A stretch of DNA of 64,000 nt from Pycnopodia helianthoides (taxonomy: Eukaryota; Echinodermata; Asteroidea; Forcipulatida; Asteriidae), in the NCBI GenBank assembly GCA_032158295.1, contig CM063244.1, forward strand, positions 27,893,848-27,957,847, read 5' to 3'. The stretch's first letter is position 1, and every line of letters begins with the position of its first letter. Below the pieces are notes generated by a model, which saw nothing but the letters and a program-made list of their open reading frames with translations, ran no database searches and had not been told where the DNA came from. Both the position numbers and the translations under genes were made by a program. Below, piece after piece: positions 33,494-44,900 of this stretch.

Positions 33494-35352
33494 GTTGATG
33501 GTTCTACTCTAAAGGTGGATCAAGACTTCTAACATTTTGGAAACTCCATTTTTCAGTCAGGAGGAGGGAGCCCCTATTCTCAACTGGTTTGTCTTTTTAC
33601 CATTGCGAAAATGAAGTGTGGTAACTGGATAGGTGTTGTGGATCATACTTTTCTTGTAACTACCTTGGTGTTCAGCTTAAGTGCCCTGTTTGGTTCGGCC
33701 AGCATCAGTAAATTAACCTTTGGTATCATGGTTTCCATTGGATTGCTGATTTATGTCCTTCGCCTATTGATATGCTGTTATAAATGTATATCAAACTCCA
33801 AAGGCAATGACTTGCTCTCCAATTGCTTCTCTATCTTTATCCGTTTATGGTGCAGCTGTGCTACTGGTCTGATGTCTTCTGTAGATATTAGTGGCATCCA
33901 GAATGAGAAAATTAAAACTGCAATAACATGGATGCTACTGATAAGCATTGGCATCAAAGCCATCTCGTCACTTATGCAGCGATGTCTTGGGTTGATTAAA
34001 CACACTGCCAGACCAGTGGCGTTGGCTGAGGCGTTGGAGCTTGTTGGGTTCACAGTGACAGGATTAGTTGTTTTGCCCGGGGACCTGGCATTTTTTTCTA
34101 AATATGGTTTATTCTTGATTTTGGTTTCCTTTGCTCCTGTTGTGGCGCTCAGACTTTTACCTGTCATGTACAACCCCTACGCCATTTTCTTTTTTATTTT
34201 AATCACTGTTGGTAGTCAAGCAGGCCTATTTATCTATTTCAACAGTAGTTTTGATGTACATGATGCTGCTTTGTGTTGCTCTGCTTACCGCATATTAATT
34301 GACCCGGTCCTTGATTTATTGTTCAGAAAACCGTCTATTTTATTAAGTAAAGAAGGTCCATCTGAGGTTGTTATCAAGCCTTAGTTTCTCCATTCACCAT
34401 AACAAATGGTTCCCCTTTGTTGGAATACTTTTATGTATTTGCCTGCATTCATATTTATTGAAATGGTGGGGATTTTGCAACAAAATCAGATCTGACAAGC
34501 TGTGACAGAGGACAGCACTTGTATGGACAAGAAAATGGCAAAAAGGGGGATGTGATCTGACATTAAAGGCAGCAAGTGCTGCAAAGTGTTTGATAGTGCT
34601 GCATGTATAAGTGTTTTATGCAGCAACAGATAAACTTCAGAAAACCCTACAAGAGTTGGGGATTTTTAACGGAATAGAGATTTAACAGCTCAGATAAAAA
34701 CAGTAGGCCTATCAATTGGAAGAAAAGAGGGAAGAAAAATCAAAGCAAATTCTCGTTCATGGTGTGACTATGATTTCCACATGCCTACACAAGAAGATAT
34801 TGACGAATGTATTGACCAAGTTCACCACAGTATTAATAAGTCTAATCAAAATTCTGTTTGGAGACCAAGTTAAAGGAACATTACAGAATTGGTAAGAAAA
34901 AAACTTGTAAAGTATACTTTTTGATCACAGATTTACATAAAACTTACACGGTCTAATGATGATGATAGTAGAAAACATCCCTTGAAATATTTTTTGTCTG
35001 AAATGCCATATTTGATGAGAAATGAATAAACTAATTTTCCTGATTGGAGTTTATCGCTCAGTGAGCGTTTTATTCATTTTGTTGAATCTATATGATTTCA
35101 TGCAAATGTGTAATCGGTTATTCACTATTTTCTCGTGACCCAGATGGCCAGTTTATGTATATGGTGGATTACATAAAGTGCTTACACTGCCAGCAACTGT
35201 TTTGTTAGAAAAACCAATTCTGTAATGTTCCTTTAAAAAGCAAACATTATGTTTATGTATTGTTGTGTCTAGTATTATAGTTGCTTCAAATTCAAGATAA
35301 CTTGGTTTCCCCCAACTTTTATTGATAACTGGACATGACTTAAAGTTAGTTA
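33494..35352 (+). pseudogene. Decayed TMEM168 paralog (copy 2) with internal deletion and transposon insertion
   Basis: An ORF of 257 aa (33611-34384, starting MKCGNWIGVVDH) matches the first half of the other array copies, up to the DPVLDLLF block, then hits a stop. After it, shifted-frame remnants are visible: VGILLCICLH and CNKIRSD (about 34417-34494), a MDKKMAKRG-like piece near 34523, and TLRKTLQELG-like sequence near 34635. The sequence then jumps straight to the middle of the last exon (GTTGGGGATTTT, then CAATTGGAAG near 34715). Exon 2 and both introns are missing, so this is an internal deletion, not a retrocopy. The tail of the last exon (TTGGTTTCCCCCAACTTTTA, near 35302) is separated from the rest by a TTAA-flanked element at 34870-35236. 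A truncated 257-aa membrane protein could still be made; that is untested. Confidence 0.9.
34870..35236. mobile_element. TTAA-flanked short inverted-repeat element, family A, in pseudogene
   Basis: Terminal inverted repeats AGGAACATTACAGAATTGG and CCAATTCTGTAATGTTCCT with TTAA at both ends; about 360 bp, with no coding sequence. TTAA target use is typical of piggyBac-type transposons, so this is probably a non-autonomous derivative. It splits the last exon of TMEM168 copy 2. Other copies: 37358-37741, 51864-52239 and 60647-61026. Confidence 0.85.
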
Positions 35353-35541
35353 AGGTTTGATTTAAACAAATTGAGTCAAAGGTTTTAGTCCAATGAGAGA
35401 CCTTTCCACACTAACTTAGTCAACATAATCAATTTAGTATTAATGTGTTCATTTTAAACCCCCTTTTTTGTACTGAAATGGTAAAATTTAACGTATTGTA
35501 ATTTTTGTAAACTTAAATTATTGATGTAAACGCTTGGGGAT

Positions 35542-35547
35542 AATAAA
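35542..35547 (+). terminator. AATAAA after the decayed TMEM168 copy
   Basis: AATAAA followed by a T-rich stretch, about 190 bases past the last recognisable coding remnant. It is likely the old poly(A) signal of the pseudogene. Confidence 0.35.
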
Positions 35548-35549
35548 GT

Positions 35550-37350
35550 GAATTTAATTGAATTTAAGATTTTACTTTGAAGAAAACTTTTTAAAATGTC
35601 TTACATTTGTAGAAATTCTATAAGATTGCAAAGTTCATATTACATGGACAGACGATTTGGTTTTACACTGGTAGATAACGCTGCAATTCACCTATTATAG
35701 AAGGCCATTTTAAATGCAACATTTATACCCATTCAAATACATGTATCTCCAATCTAAAACTAAGCTAGTCCAGTAGTAATCTGAAAAATAATTATATGAA
35801 AAAGGTGTTTTTTTTCCCCAGAATGTCGGTCCCTGCTTTGAGCATGACCTATTTCACCCTCTAATTTTCTAGTTATTCTGAGGAATGTCTCAGATTTGGT
35901 TGTCTGGAATCATTAGAGGCCAGGAATATAAGCTGAACAAAAGTTGGTTTACATGTACCTTTTTGTAAGTCTCTGTTGTAAACTTGAAACGCTATAAATG
36001 ACCCTGTAACATGAGGTTGGTTTTTACTAGGAGCGGAGCTTGTAGAGCAGAGCAGAACTGCTCTTAGTTTCCACATGAATCTCAGTGTATGACATGATTT
36101 ACATTTATCAAGTAATAAACCACAGGGAAAACTGACTGGGTAAATTTGTAATAATTTGGGTTTGAACAAAGAAACATTGACTATAGAGCGGGATTTGAAC
36201 CAGGACACCTCCGGATTAACGTGCCGGCGCTCTACCAACTGATCTATCTAGCCCTATGCTGGCAGGAGACCGCCAATATACAGTAGGGCCTAGATAGCTC
36301 AGTTGGTAAAGCGCATGCACGTTAATCCGCAGGTTGTTGGTTGAAATCCAGCTCTAGCCAAGTTGTCTTTGTTCAACCCCAAATTATGATTCACTTTCCA
36401 CACATTTGGCGTTAAAAATGGACTTCATGTTTTGCATACGCATATATATTTGTATCTATGTATATATATTTATTGTTGTTTTATAGTTTCCCCCTTTTGG
36501 GAAGTCATGTATAGTATAATGACTGGCAATGGTCAGAAAGACCCTATTTGTTTCTTTCTTCGTTAAATTTGAACTCTCAATTAAATATCTGTACTACTGT
36601 TCAGTGGTGTTTTTTTCACGCCATGTACCTTTATGTAAACGTTGTTCATTAAGGCTTAGTTCTTATTTTACCTGTACTAAGGTAAACACATTAAAAACAT
36701 GGCTTTAAAGGAAGTTCTCACTTGCTGTTGACTCAAAACAAGATACATTTTGTAGTCATTAATTTGTAATTAGGCCTACAATTGCTATTACTGAATTGCA
36801 CTATTTTTATACTTTTTTTGTAGCTGTATAAATGCATTTTTGTAGTTGTGAGCATTAGCAGTTATCAGTTATGGATTCACAGGTTACTTTTTTGATCATA
36901 TTTTGTTTAGGGTTTGTTCAGTGAAGATTCTTGAACAAAACTGAGCGATTAGCAAAATAAGAATCATTGATTGATTTTCTTGTACTTTTCATTTAATTTA
37001 TTGTTATTCAATAAGTAGTATGAACACTTTGGGAAAGTTGCTACATTGCTGAAAACAAAGGGCTTTTTGAGTAATTTACCTTCAAAATTCAATTAAATTT
37101 TGGTTATCTTCTGTGTACTATTTGTGAGGTATGTTAGGCCTACAGAAGTATTTGTTTTTGTAACTATAATGTATTGCAACATTTCCATAAAACCAATAAG
37201 AACAGATTTCAAATAATGAAAAATGTAAAGCAGCTCAACAATCAGAGTAATTTGTGAAAATTAAAAATGGCAAATGTATATTTACATTTGCAAAAAATTG
37301 TAAAGAAAGTGCTGTATTTGTAGACAGAATTTTTGTTCTTAACAATAGTT
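35550..37350. other. Duplicated flank downstream of the decayed copy
   Basis: The part 36650-37110 matches 61180-62450 (TCACTTGCTGTTGACT, GTAGCTGTATAA, TTTTGTTTAGGGTTTGTTCA), showing that the 3' flank was duplicated along with the TMEM168 remnant. The SINE pair at 36170-36420 is absent from the other copy. Confidence 0.65.
36170..36420. mobile_element. Two tRNA-like SINE heads in inverted orientation
   Basis: A minus-strand copy (36170-36265) and a plus-strand copy (36287-36420) face away from each other. The plus copy has TAGATAGCTCAGTTGG (box A) and GGTTGAAATCC (degenerate box B), then TTGTCTTTGTTCAACCCC. Box B is mutated, so these are not functional tRNA genes. They could form a foldback RNA. 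Confidence 0.65.
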
Positions 37351-37357
37351 GAACAGA

Positions 37358-37741
37358 TTAAAGGAACGTTACAGAATTTGTTTTTGCTAACAAAACAGTT
37401 GCTGGCAGTGTAAGCACTTTATGTAATCCACCATATACATAAACTGACAAACCTGTAGAAGTTTGAGATCGATCGGCCGTCTGTGTCACAAGAAAATAGT
37501 GAAAAACCGATTACACATTTGCGTGAAATCGTATAGGTTCAACAAATGAATAACATGCTCACTGAGCGATAAACTCCAATCGGAAAATTAGTTTATTCAT
37601 TTCTCATCAAATATGGCATTTCAGACAGAAATATTTCAAGGGATGTTTTCTACTATCATCATCATTAGACCGTGTAAGTTTGATGTAAATCTGTGATCAA
37701 AAGTATATTTTACAATTACCAATTCTGTAATGTTCCTTTAA
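37358..37741. mobile_element. TTAA-flanked element, family A
   Basis: Same terminal repeats and TTAA ends as 34870-35236, but inserted in the opposite orientation (internal CACTTTATGTAATCCACCAT lies near the left end). One terminal base differs (GGAACGTTACAG). Confidence 0.85.
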
Positions 37742-38080
37742 TGAATACAAACAAATTGAACAAACCTTTAATATGTATTCAGTTTACAAACAATTCAATT
37801 CAAGCTAAACTGTAATATATAAATACATTATGATAAAATAGACAAAAGATAAACCTGAATTGGTGAAGCCTTAAGCCACCCTTATGGACCGATTTAACTC
37901 ATTCAAGTTGACCTCGATTCGGTTAAGTTTTAAGAGCGTTCAGACACACAAAGTTAAACCCGAATGAGTTCAAACTGCCTTAAAACCGACTTTAGTACCA
38001 GTGTCTGAACAGCAACAGTGTGTTCGAGAATCCCTGCAAGCTGAATGATATCAAATTACACTACTTATCTAAAGGGCATC

Positions 38081-38548
38081 TGTAGCCAACAGTCATAAGG
38101 AAAACGCACTCTTTGCACCAATCCTAGCCAACAGTCATAAGGAAAACGCACTCTTTGCACCAATCGTAGCCAGCAATCATAAGGAAAATGCACTGTTTGC
38201 ACCAATCCTAGCCAACAGTCATAAGGAAAATGCACTCTTTGCACCAATCGTAGCCAGCAGTCATAAGGAAAACGCACTCTTTGCACCAATCCTAGCCAAC
38301 AGTCATAAGGAAAATGCACTCTTTGCACCAATCGTAGCCAGCAATCATAAGGAAAATGCACTGTTTGCACCAATCTTAGCCAACAGTCATAAGGAAAATG
38401 CACTGTTTGCACCAATCGTAGCCAGCAGTCATAAAGAGAACGCACTCTTTGCACCAATCCTAGCCAACAGTCATAAGGAAAACGCACTCTTTGCACCAAT
38501 CGTAGCCAGCAGTCATAAGGAAAACGCACTGTTTACACCAATCTAAAA
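38081..38548. repeat. 42-bp minisatellite, about 11 units
   Basis: Units of TAGCCAACAGTCATAAGG followed by AAAACGCACTCTTTGCACCAA. An open frame of 14-residue repeats on the minus strand (38065-38529) is a by-product of the 42-bp period. The same unit occurs at 47726-47780 and 62717-63562. Confidence 0.9.
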
Positions 38549-38699
38549 CATTCTTTTAACATCTTCTTGAAGACATTTCCAGGGTCTGAACATATCAATC
38601 ATTAAAAAAACTGAAAAATTTATTTAAAAATCACTTTATCTGGGGAGGCTTGCTGGTTTTTTTATACAATATATGACCCCAGAGATTTGTGAAAAATGC

Positions 38700-38832
38700 T
38701 ATTAGGTCAAGTATTCACAGAGCTGGAGAGGCTGATTGAAATGCAATTAGGTCAAGTATTCACACAGCTGAACAGGCTAATTGAAAACCAATTAGGTCAA
38801 GTATTCACACAGCTGAACAGGCTGATTGAAGT
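38700..38832. repeat. 45-bp minisatellite, about 3 units
   Basis: Units of CAATTAGGTCAAGTATTCAC then ACAGCTGAACAGGCTGATTG. It follows the 42-bp array at a fixed distance in all three duplicated 3' blocks. Confidence 0.85.
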
Positions 38833-39097
38833 GTCTGAAACAAGTGAAATTTGTTTGCATTGATATGAGGATAGAATATACACAAAATTAAATTGTTTGC
38901 TAATTAAATTAATAAGTTATTGACTAATAAGTGATTTTGTGCTGCCTGCTACAGTAGGGGTGTCAATGCGCAGGTCTTTTGGGGTAGGACTTACATGTAG
39001 TATAAATGATAAATAGTAAATATTCTGTTTAGGGTTGTTCAGAGGATATCCGATTTAAACAGACTTGCGGGGAGGAGAGGTAAAAGGGTAAAAAAAA

Positions 39098-39475
39098 TTC
39101 CCCAAAGATGAGAAATTCAGACTTTGCAACACATGGTCCTTGACCCAAGTTCATAGTGCACTAAACATATCTAAGTGTGATGCAATGTAGTGTTCAGTTG
39201 ATCTAGGGACTCCCCGAGTATGATTTTGCAATACTTCTTGTGAGCACCAGCCAGGAGTGAATATGTAATGGGGAAATACCTGTTACGTTGCCACGATATG
39301 AGAAATTTGCCAGCCATAGGGATATATAAACAAACTCTAGACTAGACCTAGAGTCAGTGGGGTATTCTATAGCAGTCAAACAGACAGGACCAGTGCCAAT
39401 GAATGATGGAGACAGAAATGTTCTGCAACTGAGATTTTCACATTTTTGTTGTTGACTACATTGATTTTTGTGGAG
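39098..39475 (+). promoter_or_regulatory. TATA promoter and noncoding exon 1 of TMEM168 copy 3
   Basis: TATATAAA lies at 39323-39330, followed by GACTAGACCTAGAGTCAGTG and a noncoding exon ending GTGGAG|GTAAG at 39475. It is a close copy of the blocks at 31858-32214 and 52540-52818. The matching acceptor is AG at 41881-41882, leaving 84 bases of 5'UTR before the start codon at 41967. The first intron would be about 2.4 kb and contains a TTAA element (40470-40814). Confidence 0.62.
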
Positions 39476-40469
39476 GTAAGATTTATTTTGTGTTTGCATA
39501 TATATTTTTTTTTAAATGTTTACCGTGCCTGATACTGCACGGAGTGAGGCAATTGCCTCCATGCCCCTGCATGGTCATAGACCTTATGCACATTGTCATT
39601 TGAGTTATGCATGATTTCATTTGGGTAGGTGTCCTCACAAAGAGGTTAATAATGAGATTGGTCATGGCCAATCATGCATGCCGTGTGTACAAATCCATGC
39701 ATTGGCCATTGTTTCATCATTAGTTCTCTTCTAATGGCGGCCGGATGACATTAATGCATAACTATAAGCTCTATCTTGAACTTAAATAAGAAGAAACACA
39801 ATTTAACAACCACTGAAGCTAAGAATAAGGCATCTGATCACTGAATGATAAAATGTGTTAAAAGGTCTATTGCCTTGGTGCCCCTTGAAATTTTCTCCTG
39901 TACACATTTTCATTTTACTGATGAGGTGCCCTTCCTCACAAAAATATCTTGCCCTCATTGTGAGAACAATGTATCAATCCTGGTTAACATTTTAAGCTAC
40001 ATTTTCTACTTCATTAAAAGTCAATAATTTACTTACTTTCTCCCCCTTGCATTTGTTTGGATGAGGCCTCCAATTGCTTTTTTCACAATACATGTACCAT
40101 GTCATATTTTTGCAGGGTGACAGGTAATAAAACTGCCAATTTAGTGTCAAGAAGGATTTTTGTTTTTTGTTTTCAAGTGAATTTCCACATCACATGAAAA
40201 TTGTAAGAACAGGTTGACTAAGACTAAGACTCATGTCCTTTTTTTTGGTGTAAAATTCTTATCAATATTGTTCAAAACACAAGGTGTTATGTAAAGTTCA
40301 GTCTTCTAAAGATGAGCGTAGACACTTTGTGCCTGCAAACATTTTGGTTCTTATGTCGTGGGCTTCTTTTAACATGAATCACATCATTTTTAAGGCTCGA
40401 GCAAAACAAAATCAATGATTTTCAAGAAGCCGTAAAGCAAAAAAGGTTATTAAGCAAATAATTTCTTCG

Positions 40470-40814
40470 TTAAAGGTAATGTACACTTTTGGTAACAGCT
40501 CAAAATCAGTGTCCACATTTTGTGTGATTAAACATATGCATGAACAAACAAACCTGTGAAAGTTTGAGCTCAATTGGTCATCGAGGTCACAAGCAAATAG
40601 TGAAAAGAGATCTTATGTGTTTTCTGTTTTTTCAAATTATCGCGCGCGATGATAATTACTATTGTTTTACTCGTTTCTCAGAAACGATAGCATTTTAGGC
40701 AGAAATATTTTAAGGAACCCTTTCTACCATTACTTACTTTAAATCATGTAAGTTATGTGTGAATCTGTGAACATTGTGTTTTTCGATCTTACCTATAGTG
40801 TACAGGGCCTTTAA
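40470..40814. mobile_element. TTAA-flanked element, family C
   Basis: Ends AGGTAATGTACACTTTTGG and ATAGTGTACAGGGCCT between TTAA sites; contains the CpG-rich tract ATCGCGCGCGATGATAA. It is inserted in the presumed 5'UTR intron of TMEM168 copy 3. Related copies: 50187-50549 and 30663-31012. Confidence 0.8.
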
Positions 40815-41494
40815 GGAAAGAGTTTGCAGGGTCACTTCAATAAATGTAAACAACAGGGAAGGCATTGCATTCTGCTCTACCAGCCAGGCTCCCAGTGGAT
40901 GATACCTATGCCTACGTCCTTACGAACTGTGAAGGAGGTAAAGCCTGTTTCAGCCCCAGGAGTAGGTGGCAAAGTGCCCCTGGTGCAAAAGTGTAGCCCT
41001 AACCTTGAAGTGGCTTTTGGCCTTGTGACTTAAGCGATATCTCATTCAAAAATGGAAAGAAAACAAAAATTTGATATTTTGGCTGATGAGCTTCTTTTGT
41101 GCCAATTGCAAGATCCCCAAATCACTGTTACTATAATTTCAACTGCTGCTTCCAGAACAAGTGTGTTTGAGTGTACAGACTCCCTGACAAAACATGTTGT
41201 TCATTGTTTACCTGAAAAGTCACAACATGACATTTTCAAAAAAAAATTACAAATTGGAATTAATTTAACTTTCAAAAAAAAAAAAAAAAAAAATCACTTT
41301 TATTCATCAGAAGTGGAAGGGGGTGTTCAATTCTGTATTATGATTCCTGTACGTCCAGCGAACATCAATGCAACAACACTTGGCCTCGCAAACTTCACTA
41401 AACACCTGCACACTGCGAGCCACATTCATTTGTATTCATCAGTAGTGGGGGAGGGGGGGGTTGAAGAATGGGGAGGGGGTAACAAATATTGCTG

Positions 41495-41880
41495 AACCTG
41501 ATTGCTGGTAACCTTATGGGAAACAGAAACAGAAACGAAAGGAAATAGATTACTAGTACAATGTTTATTGAACTATGGTAATGACTTATTGAACTAATTA
41601 ATACTTCACTGTAAGACACACACACACTGCCATTGTAGTGTGTGGATTGAAAGGCAATACCATTATTAGAACGAAACAATGTTTTACTTTTGTGCAAAGT
41701 AGCTAAGAACTACCGTCAGAGGGCACTGTAAATGGTTCAATTAATAGTTAAACACAACCTGTTTCTGCTAAGCACAATTTTTAACACAGCTATCTTAACA
41801 TGATTGCATGCATTTAATTATGATGTCCCTAAAAACTGAGTTTCTCTCTAAACCTTTTTTCATTTATTATTATTATATAC
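41495..41880. other. 5' intron block shared by copies 3 and 4
   Basis: CTGAACCTGATTGCTGGTAACC to the acceptor is repeated almost unchanged at 53512-53928, including the AGAGGGC(A/G)CTGTAAATG motif. It is part of the roughly 12-kb tandem duplication that made copies 3 and 4. Confidence 0.8.
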
Positions 41881-41966
41881 AGGTAGAAGATTGAAGGCTC
41901 TTCAATTCTAAACAGGGATCAAATCTTCTATCTTTTAGTCTGAGCAACCATTCTTTGGTTTCAACC

Positions 41967-44900
41967 ATGGCAGAAAATGGCAGCAAATTGAAGTGTGGCC
42001 CGAACTTGATTGGTGTGTTGGATTATATTGTCCTCATATCTACTGCCTTGGTGGTCTGCCTGTGTGTCCTGTTGAATTCTGCCAGCATTGGTCTATTATT
42101 CTTTGGTATTGTGGTTTTCATTGGATTGCTAATAGTGATTGGTGTCCTCTGCCTAATACAGTGTTGTGTATCTAAGGACTGGCTCTTCAATTGCATCTCT
42201 TTCTTCATCCGTTTATGGTGTAGCTGTGTTCTTGGTCTGATGTCTTTTGGAGATATCAGTGGCATCCAGAATGATAAATTTAAAACTGCAATAACATGGA
42301 TGCTACTGATAAGCATTGGCATCAAAGCCTTCTGGTCGATTGTGCAGCGTTGTCTTGGGTTGATTAAGACCACCAGTCCAGTGACTTGGGCTGAGGTGTT
42401 AGAGCTTGTTGGGTTCTCAGTGACCGGATTCATTTTTTTGCCTCAGGACCAGGCATTTTTTTCCAGATACGCTTTATTCTTGATTTTTGTTTCCTTTGGT
42501 TGCGCTGTTGTGGCGCTCAGACTTGTAGCTTTCTTTAACGCCATTTTGGTTTTGATTTCATTCCCCGTTTGTCAAGTGGTATTTTTTGACACTATTAATG
42601 TGCCTTTCTACAATGCCGCATTGGGTTGCTTTGCTGGCCGTCTGTTCATTGACCCGGTCTTTGATTTGTTTTCTAGCAACATATCCGTCAAAGAGAGATT
42701 GAATGCTGTATTCAGTATCCATGGATGTTTACAAAAGATGTTCATAATAATAGTCATTGTTATTGAGGTTGCCTTTTCTATTCATGCTGGAGTTTCTATC
42801 GTCTACCATGAAGCATCATGGAACTGGATCATTTGTTATGTTGTATTATTTCTACTTTGGATTTGCTTCCATTTGTATTTCATTCCTTTGTGCTGGCAAT
42901 TTTCCAACAAAATCTCAGACTGCGCTAAGGCCTATCAAGTCTTGAAGGTCAGCACTAGTATGGACAAGATGATGGCAACGAAGGGAATGCGTTTACAAGC
43001 TCAGTTAACACACTGTCTCACCCAATATACATTTTGCTTTACTGTGCTCCTTGGTGGTGCAGTCACACTGTTTATTCCAAGTGGAGTGCGTCCATGGCTT
43101 AATGAGAACAATGCGGCACTTGCAGCAAGCTGTTGTATAGTTCTTCTTGTAGAGGGAATGTTCTACGCAGCCACAGATACACTCCGGAAGTCCCTACCAG
43201 GGGCTTGTACAGCTTGTGTCATCATGCCTCCTTCAAAATTCCATGGGTAAGAGTTAAAACAAACAAAAACACTATTTAAAATCTGTATGTGTTACAAACA
43301 AGCGTAATTGACCTAATTCATTGATGTCATCTTCCCAATAATCTTTTTTGCACCATTTTGGGAGGCCTGTCCCTGTGTGTTATACAGTGTAGTCTGATTA
43401 GGCGCCTTGGCATTGCACAGCTTACCATAGTTTTGACGAGGTTGTAGTCGAGGCCACAGTGGCCAAGGCTGAGACCAAGGCCATAGTGGCCAAGGCTGAG
43501 ACCAAGGCCATAGTGGCCAAGGCTGAGACCAAGGCCATAGTGGCCAAGGCTGAGACCAAGGCCATAGTGGCCAAGGCTGAGACCAAGGCCATAGTGGCCA
43601 AGGCTGAGATCAAGGCCATAGTGGCCAAGGCTGAGACCAAGGCCATAGTGGCAAAGGCTGCCCCCAAGGCCATAGTGGCCAAGGCTGACCCCATAAGGCC
43701 ACAGTGGCCAAGGCATGAGACCAAGGCCATAGTGGCCAAGGCTGACCCCCATAAGGCCACAGTGGCCAAGGCTGAGACCAAGGCCATAGTGGCCAAGGCT
43801 GACCCCATAAGGCCACAGTGGCCAAGGCTGAGACCAAGGCCATAGTGGCCAAGGCTGACCCCATAAGGCCACAGTGGCCAAGGCTGAGACCAAGGCATAG
43901 TGGCCAAGGCTGACCCCAAGGCCATAGTGGCCAAGGCTGACCCCATAAGGCCACAGTGGCCAAGGCTGAGACCAAGGCCACAGTGTCTGAGGCCGAGATG
44001 TACAAACATACAAGTAAAAAAAAGCAAAACTTTACACAAAAGTTTTATTATTTATGTCAAAGCAAATACTTGTACTTTCCTGACTGCTGCATTTGTGAAA
44101 TCTATCTGTTTCAATGTGGCTTGGATTGAGGTTTCCAGATATACAGCTTCATTAAAATTCTACAGTACAAAGGAAATTTCTGGCAGTGATGGCTATTGCT
44201 GGGAAATTTCCAGCCTTGAGACCTCCAACACTGGCAATTTTACTCCCAAAAAGGCGAACGTGCCAGACAGCAGCCGCATGTGACATTGGTGGAAGGGGCC
44301 AATACTCAGAAAGTACATGAGCATAAATTTATAAGATATGGAATAACTGCAGCTGTTCACAACTGTTAATAGTAAAAAACTTGCCTGAGAAAGAAACCCT
44401 TTTGCAGTAACTGAGGTCAAGGAGCATTTAAATTAGGGAGTTTGAATGAATGAAGGACTTCAGACCCTAGTCGTACACTGCTGGCATTTGTGACCCGCTC
44501 TGTGAAAATGAGTCGGATGTTGACAATTTAAAGAATTGGATTATATACATGGCTGGAAAGATCATACCGAAAGATGGGGTGTATCGCGTTGCCGAGTTAC
44601 TCCCGTTTGAAATTAGCCAGTATATCATTTTTTGTTGAAAACGAATTACAAGTAAATTGATGTTTAAAATTACCATTTCGCTCTACATATAAGCAAAAGG
44701 ATACAAATTACACTAAAGTATGATCACAAAATTGTTGTTTTGATAGCTTTATTGACTAAAATTGAGTGTTCTGAAAGTTTACCATGCAAATATAGATCTT
44801 AATCAAGTTTTTAAAAAAATAAAATAAATAAAAAAAAGTTGATACTTTTTTCATTGAAATGTCCATTAAACAATAATGCATTGGGCGACATCTGACTCAT

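Noticed and set aside
36287..36360. tRNA gene with box A TAGCTCAGTTGG
   Set aside because: Box B is degenerate (GGTTGAAATCC) and a SINE-type tail shared with other fragments follows.
38081..38548. CRISPR-like regular repeats
   Set aside because: The units are contiguous with no unique spacers, and the genome is eukaryotic.
43327..44039. Long ORFs (up to 228 aa) on both strands with LGHYGL- or AKAETKAIV-type repeats
   Set aside because: They lie wholly in a 27-bp minisatellite inside an intron; a period divisible by three keeps all frames open.
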